Shown in pieces: positions 6,611 through 15,391 of a DNA stretch of 64,000 nt. Position 1 is the first letter of the stretch; each line of letters begins with the position of its first letter. Location: contig NC_015312.1 of assembly GCF_000196675.2 (NCBI RefSeq), positions 3,348,001-3,412,000 of the forward strand, given 5' to 3'. Made by a program: the position numbers and the translations under genes. The notes beneath the pieces were generated by a model that ran no database searches, was not told the origin of the DNA, and was given only the letters and a program-made list of their open reading frames with translations. The DNA is from Pseudonocardia benzenivorans CB1190 (GTDB taxonomy: Bacteria; Actinomycetota; Actinomycetes; Mycobacteriales; Pseudonocardiaceae).

Positions 6611-9128
6611 GGCGGTCCGACACGCCCGTGATCCACACGACGGCCTCGCCGGCCTCGTCGGAGGCAGCGAGGTCGATCTCGGCGGTGATGGCCCAGTCGC
6701 GGTCGCCCGCGGGGTCGTCGAGCACCTGGCGGACGCGCCAGCGTTCCGGCTCGACCTCGATCGTCACCAGCTGCGGGCCGCGGGCGTCCGGGCCGGTGCC
6801 GATGTCGTCGTGCAGGTCCCAGTACGGGTCGAACGCCTCCCGCCACGCCGTGGCGTCCCAGCCCGCGTCCTTGTCCAGCTCGCCGAGCAGGTCCCAGCGG
6901 TGCAACGCGGCGAGCTCGACCCGGCGGAACATGGCGTTGCGCACCAGGACCCGGAACGCGCGGGTGTTGCGGGTGACCCCGGCCGGGCCCTGGTCGAGCG
7001 AGGGGGGAGTGGGCTCCTCGCCGGTCCCGGCGCCGGCGGCGAGGGCCTCCCACTCGTCGAGCAGGCTGGAGTCGACCTGCCGGACCAGCTCGCCCAGCCA
7101 CTCGACGAGGTCGGTGAGCTCCTCGGTCTTGGCCTCGTCGGGGACGGTCTGGCGCAGGGCGCGGTAGGCGTCGGCGAGGTAGCGCAGGACGAGGCCCTCG
7201 GAGCGGGCGAGCTGGTAGTGCCCGACGTACTCGACGAACGTCATCGACCGCTCGGACATGTCCCGCACGACGGACTTCGGGGAGAGCCGGGCGTCGGCGA
7301 CCCAGGGGTGGCCGCGACGGTAGGTCTCCAGCGCGGCGTCGAGCATCTCCGCCATCGGCTTCGGGTAGCTGACGTCCTCGAGCAACGCCATGCGCTCCTC
7401 GTACTCGATGCCGTCGGCCTTCATCGCCGCGACGGCCTCGCCGCGGGCCTTGTTCTCCTGCGCGTGCAGGATCTGGCGCGGGTCGTCGAGCGTGGCCTCG
7501 ATGACCGACAACACGTCGAGCGCGTAGGTCGGGGACTCCCGGTCGAGCAGCTCGATCGCGGCGAGCGCGAACGGGGACAGGGGCTGGTTGAGCGCGAAGT
7601 CGAGCTGCAGGTCGCCGACGACGCGCACCCGGCGGCCCTCGGCGTCGGGCTCGGCCAGCTCCTCGACGACGCCTGCCGTGCGCAGCGCCCGGTAGATCGC
7701 GATCGCGCGCAGGATGTGCTTGCGCTGGCGGTCGCGCGGCTCGTGGTTGTCCTCGAGCAGGTGGCGCATGGCGGCGAAAGCGTCGCCCGGCCGGGAGATG
7801 ACGTTGAGCAACATCGCGTGAGTGACCACGAAGTGGCTGGTCAGCGCCTCGGGCTGAGCGCCCTGGAGGCGTTCGAAGCTCTTCTCGCTCCAGCCGACGA
7901 AGCCGTCCGGCGGCTGCTTGCGCACGACGCGGCGGCGCTTCTTCGGGTCGTCGCCCGCCTTGGCGAGCAGGCGAGCGTTCTCGACCTCGTGCTCGGGCGC
8001 CTCGGCGACGACGGTGCCGACCGTGTCGTACCCGGCCCGGCCCGCGCGGCCCGCGATCTGGTGGAACTCGCGGGCCTTGAGACCGCGGACGCGGGTGCCG
8101 TCGTACTTGGTGAGGGCGGTGAAGAGCACCGTGCGGATCGGGACGTTGATCCCCACGCCGAGGGTGTCGGTGCCGCAGATGACCTTGAGCAGGCCCGCCT
8201 GCGCCAGGGTCTCCACGAGCCGCCGGTAGCGCGGCAGCATCCCGGCGTGGTGGACGCCGATGCCGTGGCGGACCAGCCGGGACAGGGTCCGGCCGAACCC
8301 CGCGGTGAACCGGAACGCGCCGATCGTCTCGGCGATCGCGGCCTTGTCCTCCTTCGACGACACGTTGACGCTCATCAGCGACTGCGCCCGTTCGACGGCC
8401 GCGGCCTGCGTGAAGTGCACGACGTAGACGGGCGCCTCGTGGGTCTGCAGCAGCTCGTCGAGGGTCTCGTGCAGCGGGGTGAGGACGTAGCGGTAGCTCA
8501 ACGGCACCGGCCGCTCGACCGACGTGATCACCGCGGTGGGCCGGCCTGTGCGGCGGGTCAGGTCGTCGCGGAAGAACGAGACGTCGCCGAGCGTGGCGCT
8601 CATCAGGAGGAACTGCGCTTGCGGGAGCTCGATCAACGGCACCTGCCACGCCCAGCCCCGGTCGGGGTCGGCGTAGAAGTGGAACTCGTCCATGACGACG
8701 GAGCCGACGTCCGCACCCCGGCCGCCGCGCAGCGCGATGTTGGCGAGGATCTCCGCCGTGCAGCAGATGATGGGCGCGGTCTCGTTGACCGCGGCGTCGC
8801 CGGTGAGCATGCCGACCTTGTCGGCCCCGAACACCGCGCACAGCGCGAAGAACTTCTCGCTGACCAGCGCCTTGATCGGTGCGGTGTAGAACGTCCGCTC
8901 GTCGCGGGCCAGCGCCACGGCGTGCGCGGCGATCGCGACCAGCGACTTCCCGGAGCCCGTCGGCGTCGACAGGATGACGTTGGCGCCCGTGACCAGCTCG
9001 ACCAGCGCCTCCTCCTGCGCGGGGTAGAGCGAGAGCCCCTGCTCGTCGAACGCCCACTCGGCGAAGGTCTCGACGAGGGCGTCGGGGTCGTCGGGGGAGG
9101 GGAGCCGGTCGGCGAGGGTGCTGGTCAT
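6606..9128 (-). CDS. DEAD/DEAH-box helicase with DUF3516-type C-terminus
   Basis: 840 residues from ATG 9128. Superfamily 2 helicase: Q-motif region (GLSLYPAQEEALVEL), Walker A STPTGSGKS, Walker B variant VVMDEFHF, motif III MSATLGD, motif VI QIAGRAGRAG. The first 430 residues hold the two RecA-like lobes and resemble the Ski2-like group. The remaining 400 residues form a conserved actinobacterial C-terminal region that I recall as DUF3516. It likely unwinds RNA or DNA in the cytosol; no operon partner is visible. Stop codon is embedded in the palindrome at 6569-6610. Confidence 0.88.
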   Translation of the reverse strand: MTSTLADRLPSPDDPDALVETFAEWAFDEQGLSLYPAQEEALVELVTGANVILSTPTGSGKSLVAIAAHAVALARDERTFYTAPIKALVSEKFFALCAVFGADKVGMLTGDAAVNETAPIICCTAEILANIALRGGRGADVGSVVMDEFHFYADPDRGWAWQVPLIELPQAQFLLMSATLGDVSFFRDDLTRRTGRPTAVITSVERPVPLSYRYVLTPLHETLDELLQTHEAPVYVVHFTQAAAVERAQSLMSVNVSSKEDKAAIAETIGAFRFTAGFGRTLSRLVRHGIGVHHAGMLPRYRRLVETLAQAGLLKVICGTDTLGVGINVPIRTVLFTALTKYDGTRVRGLKAREFHQIAGRAGRAGYDTVGTVVAEAPEHEVENARLLAKAGDDPKKRRRVVRKQPPDGFVGWSEKSFERLQGAQPEALTSHFVVTHAMLLNVISRPGDAFAAMRHLLEDNHEPRDRQRKHILRAIAIYRALRTAGVVEELAEPDAEGRRVRVVGDLQLDFALNQPLSPFALAAIELLDRESPTYALDVLSVIEATLDDPRQILHAQENKARGEAVAAMKADGIEYEERMALLEDVSYPKPMAEMLDAALETYRRGHPWVADARLSPKSVVRDMSERSMTFVEYVGHYQLARSEGLVLRYLADAYRALRQTVPDEAKTEELTDLVEWLGELVRQVDSSLLDEWEALAAGAGTGEEPTPPSLDQGPAGVTRNTRAFRVLVRNAMFRRVELAALHRWDLLGELDKDAGWDATAWREAFDPYWDLHDDIGTGPDARGPQLVTIEVEPERWRVRQVLDDPAGDRDWAITAEIDLAASDEAGEAVVWITGVSDRP

Positions 9129-9397
9129 GGTGACTCCGATCGTCCCCCGGCGGGGGCCCGGCCGTCGCGGCGGGGTCGGCGGCGGCCGGTGCTGCGCCGG
9201 GCGGGTGAGCGGCCACTGCTCCGGTGGACGGGGCTGGGCACGTCGTCGCAGGTCACGACGATCCCTCTGCCGAGCGCCGCGGCCGCACGTGGCGGCCTGC
9301 CGACCGCTCGCCGCGCGGCAGTCGCCGATGATCTCCGTTCGTCCTGCCACGTGGCCCGCACGGCCGACGGACGGGACGCGAGCGCTGCGGCGCGAAC

Positions 9398-9403
9398 TAC
9401 GCT
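9398..9403 (+). promoter_or_regulatory. -10-like TACGCT before the ligase-like gene
   Basis: TACGCT ends seven bases before GTG 9411 and ten before ATG 9414, the spacing expected for a leaderless transcript. The 285-base gap from 9129 contains no gene. Confidence 0.35.
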
Positions 9404-9413
9404 GCCGAGTGTG

Positions 9414-11222
9414 ATGGTCCGGGCGGGCACGGGCGGGATGCCCGAACTGGTGCCGCCCATGCTGGCCGCGAGCGGTGACCTGCCGACGGGCCCCGGGTGG
9501 GCGGTCGAGTTCGCCTGGGACGGGCTGCGCTGCATCGCGTACGCGCGCCCCGGCCGGGTCCGGCTGCTCACGGCCCGCGACCGGTCGGTCAGCTCGACCT
9601 TCCCCGAGCTGCACGTGCTGGCCGCCAAGGCTCCGCGCCAGGGGGTCATCCTCGACGGGACCGTCGTCGCGCTCGACGACGCGGGCATCCCGAGCAGACG
9701 GATGCTCATGCGCCGCACCGCGACCCAGCGGCCCGGTGCCGCGCTGGTCGCGGAGGTGCCGGTCGGCTTCTTCGTCAGCGACCTCGTCTGGCTCGACGGC
9801 GAGTCGACGACGAGCCTGCCCTACCGGCGCCGTCGCGAGCTGATCGACGACCTCGGGCTTGCCGAGCAGCCGGTGGTGCTGTCGCCGTCGTGGCCCGCGG
9901 GCGACGCGGGGCACGTGCTGGCCACGGCCCGCCGGTACGGCCTCGACGGCGTGTTCGCCAAGCGGCTCGACTCCGCCTACCAGCCCGGACGCCGCTCCCG
10001 GAACTGGCTGCGGGTGCCGCTGCGGCGCAGCCGGCAGGTCGTCGTCGGGGGCTGGACCCCGGCGAGCGCCGACCGGCCCGACTCGGTGGCCGCGCTGCTG
10101 CTCGGGGTCCCGGGTCCGGAGGGGCTGCGCTACGTCGGCCGGGCCGGGGTCGGCGCGGGCACCGACCGGGCGGCCGTCACCGCGCTGGTGCCGGACCTGC
10201 ACAGCGACTCGTCGCCGTTCGTCGGGGAGGTGCCGGCATCGGTGGCCCGCGACGCGATGTGGGTGGTGCCGCGGCTGGTGGGGCTCGTCGAGTTCACCGA
10301 GTGGACGATGGGCGGCCGGCTGCGGCTGCCGGTGTGGCGCGGGCTGGTCACGCCGGAGGAGGTCGACGACGCGCTGTGGGACGACGGCCCGGACCTCGAC
10401 GGCCCCGCCGCGGGCCGCCCCGCCGCCGACGGCCCGGATGCCGACCGCCCCGCCGCCGATGGCCCCGGCGCGGACCGCGCAGTCAGCGACCGCGCAGTCA
10501 CCGACCGCGCAGTCACCGACCGGGCAGCCACCGCACGCACACCTGTCGACCGCCCGAACGGCGGCCGCCCGGAATCCGACCGTGCGACCGACCTGCGCGC
10601 GAACGGCGACGGCGCGACCGGCGACGGCGCGACCGGCGACGGCGCGACCGGCGACGGCGCGAACCTGGACCGGGAGAGGGGCGACCGGACCGGCGCGGGC
10701 ACCGCTGCGGAGCAGGCGCCGCCGGGACCCGGTGCGGGCGCCGCACCCGCCGCGCTCCCGTCGGAGGCCCGGGTCCACGCCCGCAGGCTCGAGCAGCACT
10801 TCGTCTACAACTCCCTCAACACGATCGCCTCGCTCGTGCGCACCGACCCCGGCCGGGCGCGCGACCTGCTTCTCGGCTTCGCGGACCTGACCCGGGCCGC
10901 CGACCGGCCGGCCGAGGAGACGATCGGGCTGCGCGACGAGCTCGACACCGTCCGCGCCTACCTCGAGCTCGAGCGAGCCCGGTTCGGCAAGCGGCTGACC
11001 GCCTCGGTCACCACCGACGAGGGCCTCGACGACGTGCCGGTCGTCCCGCTGTCGGTGCTGGTCCGGGTGCGGTCCGTGGTGCAGGAGGTCGTCGAGCCGC
11101 GGCCCGGGGGCGGCGCCGTCAGCGTGCACGCGGCGATGGAGGGCTCGACGTGCGTCGTCACTGTCGCCGAGGAGGCCACGGCACAGCGCTGGACGGTGCC
11201 GGTCGCGCCGGCGCAGGTGTGA
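9414..11222 (+). CDS. catalytically degenerate ATP-dependent DNA ligase domain fused to a LytS-type histidine kinase remnant
   Basis: 602 residues from ATG 9414. Residues 1-323 match the LigC/LigD ligase fold: SDLVWLDGES, AKRLDSAYQPGRRSRNW, and an OB-like domain ending in VEFTEWTMGGRLRLPVWRGL. Motif I, normally K-x-DG-x-R, reads FAWDGLR, so Ala34 replaces the adenylated lysine; the motif V lysines are also changed (WLRVPL). Residues 323-450 are a repetitive Gly/Asp/Ala linker. Residues 455-602 resemble the LytS/YehU dimerisation domain (LEQHFVYNSLNTIASLVRT, His462; YLELERARFGKRL) followed by an ATPase domain lacking the N-box and DxGxG. Both enzymes look dead, so a scaffold or sensor role is likely. 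Confidence 0.8.
   Translation: MVRAGTGGMPELVPPMLAASGDLPTGPGWAVEFAWDGLRCIAYARPGRVRLLTARDRSVSSTFPELHVLAAKAPRQGVILDGTVVALDDAGIPSRRMLMRRTATQRPGAALVAEVPVGFFVSDLVWLDGESTTSLPYRRRRELIDDLGLAEQPVVLSPSWPAGDAGHVLATARRYGLDGVFAKRLDSAYQPGRRSRNWLRVPLRRSRQVVVGGWTPASADRPDSVAALLLGVPGPEGLRYVGRAGVGAGTDRAAVTALVPDLHSDSSPFVGEVPASVARDAMWVVPRLVGLVEFTEWTMGGRLRLPVWRGLVTPEEVDDALWDDGPDLDGPAAGRPAADGPDADRPAADGPGADRAVSDRAVTDRAVTDRAATARTPVDRPNGGRPESDRATDLRANGDGATGDGATGDGATGDGANLDRERGDRTGAGTAAEQAPPGPGAGAAPAALPSEARVHARRLEQHFVYNSLNTIASLVRTDPGRARDLLLGFADLTRAADRPAEETIGLRDELDTVRAYLELERARFGKRLTASVTTDEGLDDVPVVPLSVLVRVRSVVQEVVEPRPGGGAVSVHAAMEGSTCVVTVAEEATAQRWTVPVAPAQV
10471..10664 (+). repeat. tandem repeats in the fusion linker
   Basis: Near 10477-10530 a unit encoding DRAVT/S recurs three times. 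At 10605-10664 a 15-bp unit GGCGACGGCGCGACC is repeated four times in frame (GDGAT three times, then GDGAN). This is a codon-preserving minisatellite and linker length probably varies among strains. Confidence 0.8.
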
Positions 11223-11281
11223 TGCGCCGCTGTTCACCGGCCGACGCGCAGCCGTGATGATCGGGGGATACCGTGCGCTCC

Positions 11282-12028
11282 ATGCTGGGGTTGCCCGACG
11301 CCGCGCGCGCGTGCCTGTTCGATCTGGACGGTGTCCTCACCGACACCGCCAGCGTGCATGCCGCCGCGTGGAAGCAGATGTTCGACGACTATCTCCGAGC
11401 GCGCGCGCAGCGCACGGGTGAGCCGTTCCGCCCGTTCGACCTGACCGCGGACTACGGCCCGTACGTCGACGGCAGGCCCCGGCTGGAGGGCACCGCGATG
11501 TTCCTGCGGTCGCGCGGCATCGAGCTGCCCGCGGGCGGCCCGGGCGACGACCCGGGGGCCGAGACCGTGTACGCGCTGGCGTCGCGGAAGAACGACATGG
11601 TGCAGGAGAAGATCCGCACGCAGGGCGTCGACGTCTACCCCGGCTCGGTGCGCTACCTCGAGGCGGTGCGGGCGGCCGGCATGAAGACGGCGGTGGTGTC
11701 GTCGTCGGCGAACGCCGAGCAGGTGCTCGAGGTGGCCGACCTGGCGCGCTACATCGACCACCGGGTCGACGGCGTCACGGCGAAGGAGCGGTCGCTGCCC
11801 GGCAAGCCGGAGCCGGACACCTTCCTCGCCGCGGCCGCCGACCTGGGCGTCGGTGTCGACGAGGCCGTCGTGTTCGAGGACGCGCTGGCCGGCGTGGCGG
11901 CCGGTCGCGCGGGCGGGTTCGTCGCCGTCGTCGGGGTGAACCGGCTCGACCAGGCCGACGGCCTGCGCGAGCACGGCGCCACGGTCGTCGTCGACGACCT
12001 GGCCGAGCTGCTCGAGGACGGCCGATGA
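11282..12028 (+). CDS. HAD-family beta-phosphoglucomutase-like hydrolase
   Basis: About 248 residues from ATG 11282 (GTG 11273 is also in frame). HAD motif I is [10 protein letters not shown], with the second Asp typical of phosphomutases; motif II lies in TAVVSSSAN; motif III/IV are GKPEPDTF and VVFEDALAG. It overlaps the next gene by four bases (ATGA), so the two are translationally coupled. Together with a GH65 phosphorylase, beta-phosphoglucomutase converts beta-glucose-1-phosphate to glucose-6-phosphate, feeding glycolysis from alpha-linked disaccharides. Confidence 0.88.
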   Translation: MLGLPDAARACLFDLDGVLTDTASVHAAAWKQMFDDYLRARAQRTGEPFRPFDLTADYGPYVDGRPRLEGTAMFLRSRGIELPAGGPGDDPGAETVYALASRKNDMVQEKIRTQGVDVYPGSVRYLEAVRAAGMKTAVVSSSANAEQVLEVADLARYIDHRVDGVTAKERSLPGKPEPDTFLAAAADLGVGVDEAVVFEDALAGVAAGRAGGFVAVVGVNRLDQADGLREHGATVVVDDLAELLEDGR

Positions 12029-14385
12029 CCGCCGCCGAGAACGGGCGCCCGTTCACCGTCGAGCCCTGGTGCGTGCGTGAACCGGCGCTGCACCTGGAGG
12101 CGATGGGGCAGACGGAGTCGGTGTTCGCGCTGTCCAACGGGCACATCGGCATGCGTGGCAACCTCGACGAGGGGGAGCCGCACGCCATCCCCGGTACCTA
12201 CCTCAACTCGCTCTACGAGCGCCGCCCGCTGCCCTACGCCGAGGGCGGGTACGGCTACCCGGAGTCCGGGCAGACGATCATCAACGTCACCAACGGCAAG
12301 CTGATCCGGCTGCTGGTCGACGACGAACCGTTCGACCTGCGCTACGGGCAGCTGCGTCGTCACGAACGGGTGCTCGACCTGCAGGCGGGCACCCTGACCC
12401 GCGAGGTCGAGTGGGTCTCGCCCGCCGACCGGGCCATCAGGGTGCGCAGCACGCGCCTGGTGTCGCTGACCCAGCGCGCGATCGCCGCGATCTGCTACGA
12501 GGTGGAGGTGCTCGACGGACCGACGACGCTCGTCGTCCAGTCCGAGCTCGTCGCCAACGAGCAGCTCCCGCAGCGGGCGAACGGCGATCCCCGCGTGGAG
12601 GCCGCGCTCGCGGAGCCGCTCGTCGCCGAGCAGCACCGCAGCGAGGAGGCCGGCGCGACGCTGGTGCACCAGACGCGCCAGTCCGGACTGCGGCTGGCCG
12701 CGGCGATGGACCACGAGGTCTACGGCCCGGGGTCGACGAAGATGTCGTCGGAGGCGACAGAGGACATCGGCCGCACCACGGTGATCGCCCGGATCGTGCC
12801 GGGGGAGACGCTGCGGATCGTCAAGTACCTGTCCTACGGCTGGTCGTCGCGGCGGTCGTTGCCCGCGGTGCACGACCAGGTGCGCGCCGCGCTGGCCGCG
12901 GCCCGGTTCACCGGCTGGGAGGGGCTGCTCGCCGAGCAGCGCCAGTACCTCGACGACTTCTGGATCACCGCCGACGTCGAGATCGACGGTGACGCCGAGC
13001 TGCAGCAGGCGATCCGGCTCGCGACGTTCCACGTCCTGCAGGCAGGCGCCCGTGCCGAGCGGCGCGCGATCGGCGCGAAGGGGCTCACCGGCGACGGCTA
13101 CGACGGCCACACGTTCTGGGACACGGAGACGTTCGCGTTGCCGGTGCTCTCGCACCTGGCGCCGGACGCCGCGGCCGACGCGCTGCGCTGGCGGCGGTCG
13201 ATCCTGCCGCAGGCCATGGAGCGCGCCGAGCAGCTCGGTCTCGCGGGGGCGGCGTTCCCGTGGCGGACCATCCGCGGCCACGAGTGCTCCGGGTACTGGC
13301 CGGCGGGCACGGCGGCGTTCCACATCAACGCCGACATCGCCGACGCCGTGCGCCGCCACGTCGCCGCGACCGGCGACATCGAGTTCGAACGCGAGGTCGG
13401 GCTGGAGCTGCTGGTGCAGACGGCCCGGCTGTGGCGCTCGCTGGGCCACCACGACGCGGCGGGCGAGTTCCGCATCGACGGGGTCACCGGGCCCGACGAG
13501 TACTCCGCGATCGTCGACAACAACGTCTACACGAACCTGATGGCGCAGCTGAACCTGCGCCACGCGGCGGAGGTCGCGGCCAAGCACCCGCGGCCCGCGG
13601 CCCGGCTGGGCGTCAACGCCGAGGAGATGGCGAGCTGGCGCGACGCGGCGTCGTCGATGCGCATCCCGTTCGACGAGGTCCTCGGTGTGCACCCGCAGGC
13701 CGAGGGTTTCACCGACCACCAGATGTGGGACTTCGAGGGCACCCCGGCGTCGAAGTACCCGCTGCTGCTGCACTACCCGTACTTCGACCTGTACCGCAAG
13801 CAGGTGATCAAGCAGGCCGATCTCGTGCTGGCGATGCAGCTGCAGCCCGACGCCTTCACACCCGAGCAGATGGCTCGCAACTTCGCGTACTACGAGGCGA
13901 TCACCGTCCGGGACTCGTCGCTGTCGGCGGCGACCCAGGCCGTCGTCGCGGCCTGGACCGGGCACCTGGACCTGGCGTTCGACTACTTCGCCGAGGCCGC
14001 GCTCGTCGACCTGGGCGACCTGGCCGGCAACACCGACCACGGCATGCACATCGCGTCGATGGCCGGCACGTGGACGGCGGTGGCCAGCGGGTTCGGCGGG
14101 ATGCGCACCGACCGCGACGGCATCTCCTTCGCGCCCCGGCTGCCGTCGGCGCTGTCGCGCATCTCGTTCGGGCTGAAGTACCAGGGCCGGTCGCTGCGGG
14201 TGACGATCACGCCGGACGAGGTCGAGTACCGGCTGGTCAGCGGGCCGCCGATGCGGCTGCGGCACCACGGCGAGCCGCTCGCGCTGGCCGACGCGCCGGT
14301 GGTGCGGGACATGCCGGCGGTGCCCATGCCGGAGCCGGTGGAGCAGCCCCACGGCCGCAGCCCCCGGCGCCGGCACCCCGGCTGA
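12025..14385 (+). CDS. glycoside hydrolase family 65 disaccharide phosphorylase
   Basis: 786 residues, the usual GH65 length. The N-terminal beta-sandwich begins [24 protein letters not shown]. The (alpha/alpha)6 barrel contains the catalytic acid Glu492 in [18 protein letters not shown], and KQADLVLAM later. The family phosphorolyses maltose, trehalose or kojibiose with inversion to beta-glucose-1-phosphate; the exact substrate cannot be fixed here. Coupling to the phosphomutase gene strongly supports a phosphorylase rather than a hydrolase. The stop lies in a shared palindromic terminator. Confidence 0.9.
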   Translation: MTAAENGRPFTVEPWCVREPALHLEAMGQTESVFALSNGHIGMRGNLDEGEPHAIPGTYLNSLYERRPLPYAEGGYGYPESGQTIINVTNGKLIRLLVDDEPFDLRYGQLRRHERVLDLQAGTLTREVEWVSPADRAIRVRSTRLVSLTQRAIAAICYEVEVLDGPTTLVVQSELVANEQLPQRANGDPRVEAALAEPLVAEQHRSEEAGATLVHQTRQSGLRLAAAMDHEVYGPGSTKMSSEATEDIGRTTVIARIVPGETLRIVKYLSYGWSSRRSLPAVHDQVRAALAAARFTGWEGLLAEQRQYLDDFWITADVEIDGDAELQQAIRLATFHVLQAGARAERRAIGAKGLTGDGYDGHTFWDTETFALPVLSHLAPDAAADALRWRRSILPQAMERAEQLGLAGAAFPWRTIRGHECSGYWPAGTAAFHINADIADAVRRHVAATGDIEFEREVGLELLVQTARLWRSLGHHDAAGEFRIDGVTGPDEYSAIVDNNVYTNLMAQLNLRHAAEVAAKHPRPAARLGVNAEEMASWRDAASSMRIPFDEVLGVHPQAEGFTDHQMWDFEGTPASKYPLLLHYPYFDLYRKQVIKQADLVLAMQLQPDAFTPEQMARNFAYYEAITVRDSSLSAATQAVVAAWTGHLDLAFDYFAEAALVDLGDLAGNTDHGMHIASMAGTWTAVASGFGGMRTDRDGISFAPRLPSALSRISFGLKYQGRSLRVTITPDEVEYRLVSGPPMRLRHHGEPLALADAPVVRDMPAVPMPEPVEQPHGRSPRRRHPG

Positions 14386-14408
14386 CCCGCGGGGCGCGGG
14401 TCAGCCGG
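14378..14408. terminator. bidirectional hairpin containing both stop codons
   Basis: Perfect 13-bp arms CCGGCTGACCCGC (14378-14390) and complement (14396-14408) around GGGGC. TGA 14383-14385 ends the GH65 gene and TGA 14403-14401 ends the sigma factor gene on the other strand. Confidence 0.7.
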
Positions 14409-15267
14409 CGCCCAGCCGGCGGCGCAGCCGGGCCAGCGTCCGTGCCAGCAACCGGGAGACGTGCATCTGGGAGACCCCGACCTCGTCGGCGATCTGGGTC
14501 TGGGTCATGCCCGCGAAGAACCGCAGGACGAGGATGGTGCGTTCGCGGGTGGGGAGCTCGTCGAGCAGGGGCGCGAGGGTCTGCCGGTAGTCGACCTTCT
14601 CCAGCTCCGCGTCGGCGATGCCGAGCGTCTCCGACAGCATGGCGTCGGAGTCGGCGACGAGCTCGTCGAGCGAGGTGGAGCGGTAGACCTGGCGGGCCTC
14701 GAGGCCCTCGATCACCTCGTCGACGTCGCGCCCGATGCGGTCGGCGATCTCCGACGGGCGCGGCGCCCGGCCGAGCTCCTGGGCCAGGCCCCCGACGGCG
14801 GAGTTGATCGAGCTCTGCAGTTCCTTGAGCCGCCGCGGCACCCGCATCGACCAGGTGCGGTCGCGGAAGTGCCTGCGGACCTCACCGGTGATCGTCGGGA
14901 CGGCATAGGACAGGAAGTCCACCCCGCGGGCGGGGTCGAAGCGGTCGACGGCGTTGATCAGCCCGACGGTGCCGGCCTGCTCCAGGTCGTCCACGGGTTC
15001 GCCGCGGCCCGCGAACCGGCGCGCGATGTGCCGGACGACGGGCAGGTGCCCGGTGACGAGCCGCTCGCGCAGCGTCGTCCGGCGTGGGTCGTCGGCGGTC
15101 ATGGCGGCGAGCTCGTCGAACAGGGGGGCGAGGTGGTCGTAGGTCGAGCTCCCGGTCTCGGGCACCTCGGCACCGGGGCCCGCCGCGCGGCCCGGTGGGC
15201 CGCCGGGCGCCGCCACGCCCGCCGGCTCGGGATCCCCGGCGGCGGCGGGGTCGGCAGGGTCAGACAC
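14401..15267 (-). CDS. SigB/SigF/SigG-family RNA polymerase sigma factor
   Basis: 288 residues from GTG 15267. After a 40-residue Pro/Gly-rich N-terminus come region 2 (VDDLEQAGTVGLINAVDRFDP, the -10 recognition helix), region 3 (RVPRRLKELQSSINSAVGGLAQELGRAP) and region 4 (LPTRERTILVLRFFAGMTQT, HTH VGVSQMHVSRLLARTLARLR). This is the stress/sporulation sigma-37 type, normally held by an RsbW-like anti-sigma kinase. No anti-sigma is adjacent, but a HATPase gene at 21.7 kb and the MEDS pair at 24-25 kb are candidate partners. Confidence 0.92.
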   Translation of the reverse strand: MSDPADPAAAGDPEPAGVAAPGGPPGRAAGPGAEVPETGSSTYDHLAPLFDELAAMTADDPRRTTLRERLVTGHLPVVRHIARRFAGRGEPVDDLEQAGTVGLINAVDRFDPARGVDFLSYAVPTITGEVRRHFRDRTWSMRVPRRLKELQSSINSAVGGLAQELGRAPRPSEIADRIGRDVDEVIEGLEARQVYRSTSLDELVADSDAMLSETLGIADAELEKVDYRQTLAPLLDELPTRERTILVLRFFAGMTQTQIADEVGVSQMHVSRLLARTLARLRRRLGAG

Positions 15268-15391
15268 GACGGCCTGTCGGCGGCTGGCTGCGCACGCCGT
15301 GACCTACCCTCGTCGGCTGCCGCGGTAAACGCGGGCGCTGGTACGTTGGACAGTCGCCCGGCCGGAGCGTGTCGTTCGGCAGGGAGTCCCG

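Noticed and set aside
6570..9410. Very long open frame on the plus strand running into the ligase-like gene
   Set aside because: It is antisense to the clear DEAD-box helicase; high GC leaves such shadow frames open. Only the part from 9414 has recognisable domains.
10605..10664. Regular repeats that could suggest a CRISPR-like array
   Set aside because: Units are 15 bp, contiguous without spacers, and encode an in-frame linker.
11749..14376. Long minus-strand frame opposite the phosphomutase and GH65 genes
   Set aside because: Arg/Val/Gly-rich shadow with no domain, opposite two confidently identified genes.
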